Source: Candidatus Poribacteria bacterium
GTDB lineage: Bacteria; Poribacteria; WGA-4E; PCPOR2b
Length of the DNA: 54,390 nt
NCBI GenBank assembly: GCA_021295755.1
Contig: JAGWBT010000087.1
Coordinates: 3,712-58,101, forward strand
Reading direction: 5' to 3'
Below are positions 1 to 7,922 of the stretch, one piece after another. Numbering within the stretch: the first letter of the stretch is position 1; each line of letters starts with the position of its first letter. The translations under genes were made by a program, and so were the position numbers. The notes under the pieces are model-generated. The model saw only the letters and a list, made by a program, of their open reading frames with translations, made no database searches and was not told the DNA's origin.

Positions 1-702
1 GAGCATGTCTTGGACTTGGCGCGGGAATTGATACAGTTCTCCATTGCAGGAGCGATTGAAGACCCGTTGCGCACACACGATTTTGAAGGGTATCGCATAC
101 TGCGCGATAAATGTCCGCTGCCGATCTACTTCCACCATTTGCCGTTGGGTGGACGGGAGGCGCTGATGGGACTTGCGGACGGTTACATGCTGGGTCATGC
201 ACCCCCTGGACAGGTCATCCAACGAGCAGGACTGTTCGAAGCAGCGAATATACCGTTCATGATGCAGAACACGGGCGGCAACATCACGCGAGCGTTTATC
301 GCGCACATGGCGGCGGTCTTCCCGATGGCGACACTTCATCACGTCACCGGCACCCACCTGTGGGAAGAAGACGTCGTAACGCCGGCGTTGGAGATCGCTG
401 GTGGAACAGCGCGTGTGCCAGAGGAGCCGGGGTTGGGTGTGACACTTGATCGTGATGCACTTGCCCATTGGGCTGCAGTTGAGCCAGATCCGTTACCACG
501 CGCCTTGATAACGATTCAATATGCAGGGCTTGCGCCAATTTACGCACGGCTGCCAGTCCGTTCTGTGGGCGATGGTCTGGGCACCGGTCCAAGTTTTATA
601 GATGGACACGGTCCCGGTTATAATCAGCCGGTTGATATGTACTTCTGGGACGACGATGGCTCTGCGGAATTCGCTGAAGCGTGGGAACGCACCGGGGATT
701 GA
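1..702 (+). CDS. Enolase-superfamily (mandelate racemase/muconate lactonizing-like) protein, 3' part only
   Basis: The reading frame is open from the first base, so the gene begins outside the window and only the last 233 codons are present. The internal TTG at base 10 is not the start. The piece has the C-terminal barrel signature of the MR/MLE group: an IEDPL segment (usual second metal ligand Glu), a GG-N-x-TR region, and a C-terminal VPEEPGLGVTLDRDAL that matches the usual P-GPGLGV-D tail. Where the third acidic metal ligand is expected there is a FHHLPLG segment, that is His rather than Asp/Glu. The enolase-superfamily gene near 49 kb also carries His at this point. The substrate cannot be inferred. 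The family normally removes a proton next to a carboxylate in sugar acids or amino-acid derivatives. A TolB-like remnant follows 30 bases downstream. Confidence 0.75.
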   Translation, partial: EHVLDLARELIQFSIAGAIEDPLRTHDFEGYRILRDKCPLPIYFHHLPLGGREALMGLADGYMLGHAPPGQVIQRAGLFEAANIPFMMQNTGGNITRAFIAHMAAVFPMATLHHVTGTHLWEEDVVTPALEIAGGTARVPEEPGLGVTLDRDALAHWAAVEPDPLPRALITIQYAGLAPIYARLPVRSVGDGLGTGPSFIDGHGPGYNQPVDMYFWDDDGSAEFAEAWERTGD

Positions 703-732
703 ATGACTTTGAGAGGAGAGGAGGTACAACAG

Positions 733-927
733 ATGCAACGGAGATACACTCTCGCATTAGCTACGGTTGTCCTCTTGACGCTGATGATAGGCGTTGATGC
801 ACAGGCACAGATTGCCTTTGTGTCTAATAGATCTGGGAACTGGGACATCTACGTGATGGATGCTGATGGTGGGAATCCCCAAAACCTCACTAATAATCCT
901 TTCGCACATGACCGTCAACCTGTGTAG
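733..927 (+). pseudogene. Truncated TolB-like (PD40) beta-propeller secreted protein
   Basis: The ATG at 733 follows a strong purine-rich ribosome site (GAGAGGAGAGGAGG). The 64-residue product starts with a clear signal peptide (MQRR, hydrophobic stretch, VDAQAQ) and then one PD40/WD40-like blade, IAFVSNRSGNWDIYVMDADG followed by GNPQNLTNNP. It stops right after HDRQPV, where family members normally continue with W-SPDGK and further blades. Intact members have 200 to 1000 residues and fold into propellers in the periplasm, so this is a 5' remnant. A weak echo of a following blade (P-x-GKQ) can be read about 15 codons past the stop. It may still be translated but is unlikely to fold as a propeller. 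Confidence 0.6.
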
Positions 928-1034
928 TATCGTCCTACGTTTTCAGTTGGGCCTGTGGGCAAGCAATTCACAATGTGGAGTTGGGTCAAACAAGGCACCC
1001 AATAATCCTTTTTCACCGCTGAGCACTAAAGCAT

Positions 1035-1700
1035 TTATAGGGGAATCAATCTTCCTAATTCTCGAATACTCGATAGGATGTAATTTGGTGCCGCTGCCTT
1101 CAGTTGTGCTTCTGTCTGAGATCCTGTCAACACAGCGACTGTCCAAGCACCGGCGTTCTTCCCCTCTTGAACATCAACCACAGTATCCCCAATCTTGATA
1201 ACCTTGCTTCCATCTGTGATGTTGAGCCGTTCCATTGCGTCAAGGATCATCTTCGGGTTGGGACGTCCTACACCGATTTGATCGGCACTTCCTACATAGT
1301 CGAGCAGCCTCTCGTCCAGCCAGCCTAGTTGGGAGACACTTCCGACTCCAACATAAATATCCTTGGATTTGAGGTGTCGGAAAAGCTCGGTTGCGCCGTC
1401 AATTTCCGAGATACTTGAAAGGTTGCTTTCCAGCTCATGAAGAAAATAACGATATATACTATCACCGATGCGCTCGGCATCGGCGGGAGATAGTTCCGCA
1501 GCCTCTTTTAGAAGGGTTTGGATAGCCTCAGACTTCTGCTTCCCCCGATGCTTGTTAATTGGATCTGGAGCGAGTTCAATCCCGTGCTTCGCAAAGGCAT
1601 GCATCATGCTGACAACCATTAGCGGATGTCCATCAACGTTATCGTTGACAGTAGTTCCAGCCATGTCGAACATTGCTAACTGAATTGGTTGGGAGAACAT
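1035..1700 (-). CDS. HAD-superfamily phosphonatase-like hydrolase with an internal deletion
   Basis: This 221-residue protein resembles the phosphonatase-like HAD family (PhnX relatives). Motif I is DMAGTT with the nucleophile Asp12. The usual second Asp of HAD phosphatases is Ala, as in phosphonoacetaldehyde hydrolase. A lysine-bearing cap segment (RGKQKS, residues 52-57) lies where PhnX has its Schiff-base lysine. Motifs III/IV are GRPNPKM and KIGDTVVDVQEGKNAGAW. The segment after IYVGVGS at residue 121 is odd: homologues have about ten more residues (a TGF/SGF turn and helix) before QLGW, so motif II looks cut by an in-frame loss near base 1337. The ATG at 1700 lies 4 bases after the upstream gene's stop. 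A TTG at 1718 would overlap that gene. It is probably co-transcribed with the glutamine-synthetase-like gene. A phosphonate substrate is a family-level guess. Confidence 0.75.
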   Translation of the reverse strand: MFSQPIQLAMFDMAGTTVNDNVDGHPLMVVSMMHAFAKHGIELAPDPINKHRGKQKSEAIQTLLKEAAELSPADAERIGDSIYRYFLHELESNLSSISEIDGATELFRHLKSKDIYVGVGSVSQLGWLDERLLDYVGSADQIGVGRPNPKMILDAMERLNITDGSKVIKIGDTVVDVQEGKNAGAWTVAVLTGSQTEAQLKAAAPNYILSSIRELGRLIPL

Positions 1701-1704
1701 AGTA

Positions 1705-3069
1705 TCAGATAATCTCAAAGTATCGCTTGAGTTCCCAATCCGTTATGGCGCGATGGAATTCCGTAATTTCATGCTCGCGTGTGATTATGAAGTGGTCCAC
1801 GAACGCATCACCGAGGCAGGCGCGACTGATTTCGCTATCTGTCAACAGATCTGTCGCTTCCGCCAACGATCTTGGCAAAAGTTCAAACCGCCCTTGAGGG
1901 GCATTGTAGGCGTTGCCCTCAAACGGCTCACCGGGATCGAGCTGATTCTCAATCCCGTATAACCCAGCGGCGAGGCTTGTCGCCATAGCGATATGTGGAT
2001 TGCCATCGGCACCGGCTAGCCGATATTCGGTCCGCGTGGATTTAGGGGAGGTGCCGGGAATTGCACGAAGGGCGCACGTTCTATTTTCTATTCCCCAAGA
2101 GGCGCTGGTCGGTGCCCATGCACCGGGGACTGTCCGCTTGTAGGAGTTGATTGTCGGACAGATAAGCGCCATCATTTCGGGCATTGCCGCGATCTGTCCC
2201 GCGATATAGTGCTTCATCGTTTGAGACATGCCTGATGCATCTGATTCATCGGCAAATAGATTCGTGTCGCCTTCTAAATTCCATAAGCTCTGGTGTAGGT
2301 GGCCGCTGCAGCCGGGGTAATCTAAACTCCACCTTGCCATGAAGGTTGCGACGAGTCCGTGTCTGGCTAAGATTTCTTTCACGCCTGTTTTGAACAGTGC
2401 GGCTTTGTCTGCGGCGCTGCAGGCGGTATCATAGCGAATCGCAGTTTCATACACACCGGGCCCTGTTTCCGTATGTATCCCTTCTAGTTCAACGTCATAT
2501 TCCTTCATCCCATCGACAATTGCGTGAACATAATCCGCAGCTGCAGATGCCCGTAACACACTATAACCGAACCAACCGGGCGAGAGCGGCGTCATGTTCT
2601 CAAATCCTTTATCCTCTAGGGAATGGGGTGTCTCTCGGAAGATGAAGTATTCATACTCTGCTGACATGAACGGCTGGAATCCCATATCGTTCGCTTTGCG
2701 GACGACTGTTTGGAGTAGTTGACGCGGGGAAACCGTAAGCGGTCGATCCTCGGTCTCGTAAAAGTCAAGCAAAAACAGCGCTGTGTTCGGCTCCCAAGGC
2801 ATTGCGCGATATGTACTCGGATCAATCTTGGCAAGGAGATCCGGATACCCAGTATGCCAACCTGTGACGGTCGGTTGTTCGTAGAGTTGATCAATCATAT
2901 CCCAACCGAATGTCACATCACAGAAGCCTAAACCCTTTTCGATGACAGAAAAAAATTTGTCGAGCGAAATGTATTTGCCGCGCATGACGCCGTCAATATC
3001 GAAGCCAGCGAGTTTAATCTTCTGAATTTTGTCGCTTTCAAGGTGTGCTTTAATCTGATTTATTTCCAT
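1705..3069 (-). CDS. Glutamine-synthetase-family gamma-glutamyl ligase
   Basis: The 454-residue protein contains the GS beta-grasp N-domain and catalytic barrel. Visible motifs are AEYEYFIF (metal-binding Glu pair), ETGPGVYE, GCSGHLHQSLW (active-site His loop), INSYKR, ENRTCALR and EYRLAGADGNPHIAMA. It lacks the adenylylation tyrosine tail of GlnA and is closer to the GlnA3/PuuA group, which joins glutamate to amines or polyamines using ATP. The start chosen is ATG at 3069 because GGAAGAAGAG sits just upstream. An in-frame ATG at 3087 has a poor ribosome site. A phosphonatase-like HAD gene begins 4 bases after the stop, so the two form an operon. Whether it is a true glutamine synthetase or a gamma-glutamyl-amine ligase cannot be settled here; the ligase is more likely. 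Confidence 0.85.
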   Translation of the reverse strand: MEINQIKAHLESDKIQKIKLAGFDIDGVMRGKYISLDKFFSVIEKGLGFCDVTFGWDMIDQLYEQPTVTGWHTGYPDLLAKIDPSTYRAMPWEPNTALFLLDFYETEDRPLTVSPRQLLQTVVRKANDMGFQPFMSAEYEYFIFRETPHSLEDKGFENMTPLSPGWFGYSVLRASAAADYVHAIVDGMKEYDVELEGIHTETGPGVYETAIRYDTACSAADKAALFKTGVKEILARHGLVATFMARWSLDYPGCSGHLHQSLWNLEGDTNLFADESDASGMSQTMKHYIAGQIAAMPEMMALICPTINSYKRTVPGAWAPTSASWGIENRTCALRAIPGTSPKSTRTEYRLAGADGNPHIAMATSLAAGLYGIENQLDPGEPFEGNAYNAPQGRFELLPRSLAEATDLLTDSEISRACLGDAFVDHFIITREHEITEFHRAITDWELKRYFEII

Positions 3070-3216
3070 AAAGCTCTTCTTCCACATTAAAGCGAGGGGT
3101 CCAATTTCTGCCGAAACTCAATTGACAGACATAAGATGTTGAGGTATTAGCCGATGGTGTCCGATACCGGCTAGCGCTATAACTTATTTCCCGTGCATTT
3201 AGTGATCCCTAACGTT

Positions 3217-4139
3217 CTACGAGTCCGGTAAAGTTCCCTCGATTTGATCAACAAGGTGAATCGAATGAATCGCGTCACGAAGATCGCTAATCGGGACTTT
3301 TTTGTTACGGACGCAGTCTACGAAGTGTTCGTGCATTGTCAGGACACCTTCATAGCGAGGTGTATCCCGCTCGTCAACGTTGTCAACCTCCCAGCCGCCC
3401 ATCGTGTGGCTCTGGTTGTCTTCGTGAATTTCGATCTCCGCTGGGATCTTCATGTAGCACCCGATCCCCACGCCGTGAAGCTCTGAACGAAGCACCCGCC
3501 CCCCTGACGCGCGATTCCCAAGCAACACGCCTGTTACATCGTTATCAAAGCGAACAAGCGCGGTGTAACAGTTTCGGCTTTCGCTGCCGAATTTGTCCCG
3601 ATACGCCGTCACCTCAACAGGTTCACCCCCTGCCATATATCGCAGAAGATCGATAACGTGACACACATCGTTCCAGAGTGTTGTCGTGAACTCCTTGCCG
3701 TCACCACCGAGAATTTGCTTGTTGAAGGTGGTTATCGCTGTAGAGACAGGTCCTTTCTCCGCCACACGCCGCATCGCCTCACGGGTCACTGCGGCGTAAC
3801 GGCGTTGAAAACCGACCATTGCATAGACATCGTTTGCGATTGCAGTGTCGAGCAGCTGCTGCGTCTCATCGCTGTTGGCACCGGGCGGCTTTTCGATGAA
3901 GATATGTTTCCCCGCGTTGAGGCAATCGAGCGCGGGTTGCAATATCCACTCCTCGCGCATCACGCAGTAGATAATATCCAAGTCAACGCTATCAAGCATC
4001 TCACGGTGATTTGCGAAGGTATGCTGGAATTCATATTTCTTGGCGACCTGATTCAATCGTTCTTCGTCAAGTTCGCATACCGCGGGTAGTGCGCACCTTG
4101 ACTTCGACCGCCAGCACCGATAAATCCTGCCTTTAACAT
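3217..4139 (-). pseudogene. Gfo/Idh/MocA-family NAD(P) oxidoreductase, broken by a short deletion
   Basis: The gene starts at ATG 4139 behind an AAAGGA site and encodes MLKAGFIGAGGRSQGAHYP, the start of a Rossmann fold (G-x-G-GRS). The first frame then hits TGA at about base 4055. The rest of the protein is in another frame: AVCELDEERLNQ, then a second open stretch (3217-4056) with the IEKPPG motif typical of the family and the C-terminal sugar-dehydrogenase-like domain. Homologues have about ten residues between HYP and AVCELD. A single-base slip therefore does not explain the break; roughly 28 bases are missing near 4085. Family members oxidise or rearrange sugars and cyclitols. The product is probably inactive unless the deletion is an assembly fault. 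Confidence 0.75.
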
Positions 4140-4349
4140 GTTGATTCCTTTCTGAGGTCTTGATCTAAGCAGTTGAGTAGGACTATTATTAACCAATAGT
4201 GATCGTTTGCAACTGTTGATGTGTTCTCCATTCAAAGACCAAAAGTGGAACGTGGAAATAATGTGTCCATTGTTTCATCGTCGTTATATTTCGGGAATCG
4301 GCGAAGCACCGAGGGGGCAGAGTATTTTCTTATCGTATCACGTTTTCTA

Positions 4350-4378
4350 TTGGCAAGGCAAATAAATTCGTGTATAAT
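4350..4378 (+). promoter_or_regulatory. Sigma70-like promoter for the 4442-6739 gene run
   Basis: TTGGCA and a perfect TATAAT are separated by 17 bases, ending 63 bases before the start of the small gene at 4442. The surrounding 4140-4441 gap holds no other convincing gene. Confidence 0.6.
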
Positions 4379-4441
4379 GCGGCAGAGAGATAATTGGAAC
4401 TTTTGTCAGTAGAATCATAACCTTGAATGAGGGAAAACTCG

Positions 4442-4813
4442 ATGACTGAAAGGCAGAAAGAGACCATAGAGGCACTAGTGACGGAACTCCAACAGGAGAC
4501 ACTGACGGAAGCGAATCTGCGCAAGGGAATTGCGGACATTGTTGGGGCAGACAGTCCGAAACGGCAGGATGTCCTCTATCTGCAAGCGGTAACCACTTCC
4601 CCCGGAGCGGCGGTGGTCGGTATGCTGCTGGTTGAGGATGGAGAACTTCGTGAGGGACCGCCTAATCCAGAGGATTGGCCCTATCAGACAGTGCTAGAAG
4701 CTGTCCAAGATGGCTGGCGGATTATTTCTTTCCCGAATATGGCACTGCTTGCTGTCGATGAAAAAGAGTTCTACGGCTTGGGCGCTGAATTCATTCTTGA
4801 ACGCTGGAGGTAA
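4442..4813 (+). CDS. Small acidic hypothetical protein
   Basis: The 123-residue protein starts MTERQKETIEAL. The ATG at 4442 is chosen because GAGGG lies 8 bases upstream; an ATG at 4427 would add only five residues. It has no signal peptide or membrane segment. The N-terminal half is a helical, Glu/Gln-rich stretch (TELQQETLTEANLRKGIADI). The second half looks like a compact alpha/beta domain with GAAVVGMLLVEDGEL and FPNMALLAVDEKEFYGLGAE. I do not recognise a family. The PhyH gene starts 7 bases after its stop and a Gfo/Idh gene follows, so it is probably part of the same transcription unit and may assist those enzymes. Confidence 0.7.
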   Translation: MTERQKETIEALVTELQQETLTEANLRKGIADIVGADSPKRQDVLYLQAVTTSPGAAVVGMLLVEDGELREGPPNPEDWPYQTVLEAVQDGWRIISFPNMALLAVDEKEFYGLGAEFILERWR

Positions 4814-4820
4814 GTAAATC

Positions 4821-5684
4821 ATGCGAATATCAGAACGGAAAACCTACGACTATGAACCGACGATGACAGACACTCAGGTACTAGAGTTCTGCAAGAATGG
4901 GTATCTGATGCTTGAGGGTGTTGTCCCCGATGATGTTAATCGCAGGGCGATGAAATACTGCGACCAGCACTCCAATATGGAGCCAAGCGGTATTCTGATG
5001 GAAGATTGGTTCGTTGAGAACGTGATAGTTCATCCGGAGGCTGCTGGTGCTGTGCGTTCCCTTCTGGGGGCTAACTTTCACCTACCAATATTGATGAGCA
5101 ACCATCGTGTGCAGTGCCCCATTCAGACTGTGGGTGGATGGCATGTGGACGGTAACTATCACTACACGCACGAAATCAACTTTTTGCAGGTTTTCTACTA
5201 CCCACAGGATACGCCCATTGAAATGGGACCAACGCAGATTGTTCCGGGCACCCATCTTGTGCGAAATAAAGCGAGGTTCATGGGACATTTGGCTAGCATC
5301 AAGGGTGCTATTCCCACTACCGCACCCGCCGGTTCCATCTTCCTGACCGTATACCACATCTGGCATCGCCGCGGACCGTCAACAGCTTCAGGCATCCGCA
5401 ACCTACTCAAATACTTCTACTGGCGTACGACTCCCCCGCAACGGGACTGGGTAACCGAACCAGACTTCGATTTTGCGACCGCTCAATACACTGGTCCTGG
5501 CGGGGCGTATGTGGAGCAGTTCCGCGACACAATCAAGGTGTCGGAGATGTTCTTATGGCTCTGTGGTCGCCACAAGTCGTTCCAGAATCTAGGTGGGCAA
5601 AGCTGGCCCCTGCCCGCAGATCGGAATGACCTTCCCTACGGCTTCCCTGCAGGATTGCCTCAACCCCAATCTGTTGAGTTGTAA
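4821..5684 (+). CDS. Phytanoyl-CoA dioxygenase (PhyH) family Fe(II)/2-oxoglutarate oxygenase
   Basis: The 287-residue protein has the PhyH fold. The N-terminus TDTQVLEFCKNGYLMLEGVV is typical. The iron-binding H-x-D is in GGWHVDG (His108, Asp110). The distal His and the 2-oxoglutarate-binding Arg lie in WHRRGPSTASGIRN (about His182, Arg193), after the usual GPTQIVPGTH strand. Such enzymes hydroxylate small organic acids, amines, phosphonates or natural products in the cytoplasm; the substrate is unknown. A GGAGG covering the previous gene's stop supports the ATG at 4821. A Gfo/Idh dehydrogenase follows, an arrangement common in bacteria that oxidise unusual sugars or methylated compounds. Confidence 0.85.
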   Translation: MRISERKTYDYEPTMTDTQVLEFCKNGYLMLEGVVPDDVNRRAMKYCDQHSNMEPSGILMEDWFVENVIVHPEAAGAVRSLLGANFHLPILMSNHRVQCPIQTVGGWHVDGNYHYTHEINFLQVFYYPQDTPIEMGPTQIVPGTHLVRNKARFMGHLASIKGAIPTTAPAGSIFLTVYHIWHRRGPSTASGIRNLLKYFYWRTTPPQRDWVTEPDFDFATAQYTGPGGAYVEQFRDTIKVSEMFLWLCGRHKSFQNLGGQSWPLPADRNDLPYGFPAGLPQPQSVEL

Positions 5685-5710
5685 GAAAGACCAATATAAC
5701 GAGGTGAACG

Positions 5711-6739
5711 ATGAGCAATGAAAAATTACGGGCAGGCGTTATAGGTTGCGGCTTGGGATCATATCATGGATATGCCTATGCCAATGCCTCCGAATTTGAA
5801 CTTGTCGCAGTCTGCGACCTGAAACCCGATGTTCTCGACAACTTTTTCGAGCGTTCAAAGATTACACGCGGCTCAGTCCGTGAGTACAACGACTATCACG
5901 CCATGCTCGAAAAGGAGAATCTGGATGTCGTCAGTGTGGCAACGCCGGACGATTACCACACCAACCCGGTCTGTGACGCATCGGACGCTGGGGTCAAAGG
6001 GATTCTCTGTGAGAAACCGCTGACAATCAACCTTGGAGACGCGGATCGGATTATTGAGACGGTCGAGCGGAACGGGACCAAGATGTCAGTGGATCATACG
6101 CGGAGTTGGTTGCCACTGTACCAAGCGGTACGAACTGCGGTTCGGGAAGGTGAAATCGGCGGACTGACCCGTATTATCGCACACATGGGAGGGCGTCGGT
6201 CAATGCTTTTCCGTAACGGCACCCACCTCATTGACGCGGTCTGCTACTTCGCCGATGCAGATCCGGTTTGGCTCATCGCCGCACACGAGCAAGGCTTTGA
6301 AGACTACGGCATTGAGTACAAAGGAGAAGGCGGGAGAGATCCTGACCTCGATCCAGCATCCTCGATTTTGATTGAGTTCTCCAACGGGGTGCGCGGCATC
6401 GTGAACAGTGCTAAGATGACGCCCGCCGGTTGCGAATTTGATCTCCAAGGGCCGAATGGTCGCTATGTTTTGAACGACAACCATTGCAAAGCGTGGAAGA
6501 CAGATCAACCTGAAGGGACAGCAACGGAAGCATCGGCACCCCAAGGCGAAACCTACGGAGACTTTTTCGGCGATAGTTTGATTCATCCTGTCCGGGAACT
6601 CGCCCAGATGGTTTGGAACGATGTGCCGAGCAGTTCGCCGCCACGCCGCGCCCGACATACACTGGAGATTATGCTGGGGGCATTGCAGTCACAATCACAG
6701 GACAGCGCGAAAATTCACTTACCTTTGCCACGAGACTAA
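5711..6739 (+). CDS. Gfo/Idh/MocA-family oxidoreductase
   Basis: This 342-residue protein appears intact. It has an N-terminal Rossmann motif (AGVIGCGLGSYHG), a VAVCDLKPD strand end, the family CEKPL motif near residue 100, and a C-terminal domain with GTHLIDAVCY. The tail SSSPPRRARHTLEIMLG with LPLPRD is typical of large-genome environmental bacteria. It is expected to use NAD(P)(H) to oxidise or reduce a sugar, inositol or related polyol. GAGGTGAACG lies just before the ATG. It sits 26 bases after the PhyH gene and is probably co-transcribed with it. It serves as an intact comparison for the broken relative at 3217-4139. Confidence 0.85.
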   Translation: MSNEKLRAGVIGCGLGSYHGYAYANASEFELVAVCDLKPDVLDNFFERSKITRGSVREYNDYHAMLEKENLDVVSVATPDDYHTNPVCDASDAGVKGILCEKPLTINLGDADRIIETVERNGTKMSVDHTRSWLPLYQAVRTAVREGEIGGLTRIIAHMGGRRSMLFRNGTHLIDAVCYFADADPVWLIAAHEQGFEDYGIEYKGEGGRDPDLDPASSILIEFSNGVRGIVNSAKMTPAGCEFDLQGPNGRYVLNDNHCKAWKTDQPEGTATEASAPQGETYGDFFGDSLIHPVRELAQMVWNDVPSSSPPRRARHTLEIMLGALQSQSQDSAKIHLPLPRD

Positions 6740-6800
6740 GAACACTTTGGAAACGAAACAACCATTCAGGGGGTGTTTGTCTAACACGCTCACTAACCCG

Positions 6801-6816
6801 TAGGAGGTGGCTCCTA
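6801..6816 (+). promoter_or_regulatory. Hairpin covering the ribosome site of the CDF exporter gene
   Basis: TAGGAG-GTGG-CTCCTA is a perfect 6-bp inverted repeat directly before the ATG at 6817. Its left arm contains the Shine-Dalgarno AGGAGG. Pairing would hide the ribosome site, so translation could be controlled by RNA structure. Chance is possible for so short a stem. Confidence 0.4.
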
Positions 6817-7883
6817 ATGTTTAGGAAAAAAGCGCGCCAGCATCATGACGAACATGACCACCATCACGATCATAGTCATGACCACGATGAACACCACGAC
6901 CATGAGGAACACGATCATCACGGTCACAGCCACGACCATGGGGAACATGGTCATACACACGGCGTCGTCGACCCGTCCATTATAACCACGGAGCGAGGCA
7001 TTTGGGCAATAAAGTGGTCCTTCTTAGGATTGATGGTAACCGCACTGTTACAGGTCGGCGTGGTTGTGATTTCCGACAGTGTTGCACTACTCTCTGACAC
7101 GATCCACAACTTTGGCGACGCAGCGACTGCGATTCCGTTGTGGATTGCTTTCTCCTTCGCCCGATTAAAGCCGAGCAAACGGTTTACCTACGGCTACGGG
7201 CGCGTTGAGGACTTAGCGGGTATCGCGATCGTGCTTACGATACTGTTCAGCGCAATTTACGCAGGATATGAATCAATCAACCGCTTCTTTAATCCTAAAA
7301 CTGTTGGACATCTTTGGGTCGTTGCTGCCGCATCGGTGATCGGTTTTATAGGCAATGAAGGGGTTGCAATATTTCGGATTAAGGTTGGAAAAGAGATTGG
7401 AAGTGCTGCTCTCGTTGCGGACGGTTATCATGCGTGCTAGTGGGAGTGATCGGGATACGGTTCGTCCATCCACTCGCAGATCCCATCGTCGGAGTGCTTA
7501 TCACCATCGCAATCTTTGGCATTGTGTTGCAGTCGGGAAAAGCGGTATTTACGCGCCTATTGGACGGCGTGGAAGCTGACGTAATTGATGAGATAAATCA
7601 TGCTGCCCACCACGTTGAGGGGGTTGAGGAGGTAACAGATGTTCGCAGCCGTTGGATCGGGCACCGCCTACATGCGGAAGTGAATATCGCTGTGCCACCG
7701 CACCTCTCTGTCGCTGAAGGGCATACGATAGCGAAAGAGGTTCAGCATCAGCTTTTTCATCACCTGAGTTATCTTTCTAGAGCGGTCATCCATATTGACC
7801 CGGTCGAGGAATCTGGCGAACATCACCACAGCATCATAGAACATAGCCATGACGATTTACCGACCCACTCGCATGTCGTGTAG
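6817..7883 (+). pseudogene. Cation diffusion facilitator (zinc/cadmium exporter) broken by a short deletion
   Basis: The ATG at 6817 follows GGAGG. The N-terminus is a long His/Asp-rich metal-binding stretch (about 25 His in 50 residues), then CDF membrane helices with SDSVALLSDTIHNFGDA (metal-site D/HxxxD of helix 2), FTYGYGRVEDLAG and GNEGVAIFRIKVGKEIGSAAL. The first frame ends at 7440 straight after ADGYHA. The second part (7434-7883) resumes as VLVGVIGIRFVHPLADPIVG, the cytoplasmic domain with VTDVRSRWIGHRLHAEVNIAV, and another His-rich tail. Homologues read ADGYHA-R-x-DG-x-x-SLAV-LVGV, so about nine residues (28 bases) including the Asp of the second HxxxD metal site are missing near 7433. 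Neither half should transport alone. Members export Zn2+ in exchange for protons. It lies 77 bases after the Gfo/Idh gene. Confidence 0.8.
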
Positions 7884-7922
7884 CGCACAGATTGGGACAT
7901 AGTCCAAAGGAGAAAACAGTAG

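Noticed and set aside
111-449. 112-codon open frame on the plus strand
   Set aside because: It is another frame of the enolase-superfamily gene.
4221-4412. 63-codon open frame in the 4140-4441 gap
   Set aside because: It runs across the promoter, lacks a ribosome site and has no recognisable content.
6200-6658. 152-codon open frame on the minus strand
   Set aside because: It is antisense to the intact Gfo/Idh gene, which explains the coding signal.
7432-7440. Programmed frameshift in the CDF gene
   Set aside because: A slip would not restore the missing conserved residues, and no slippery heptamer is seen at the site.
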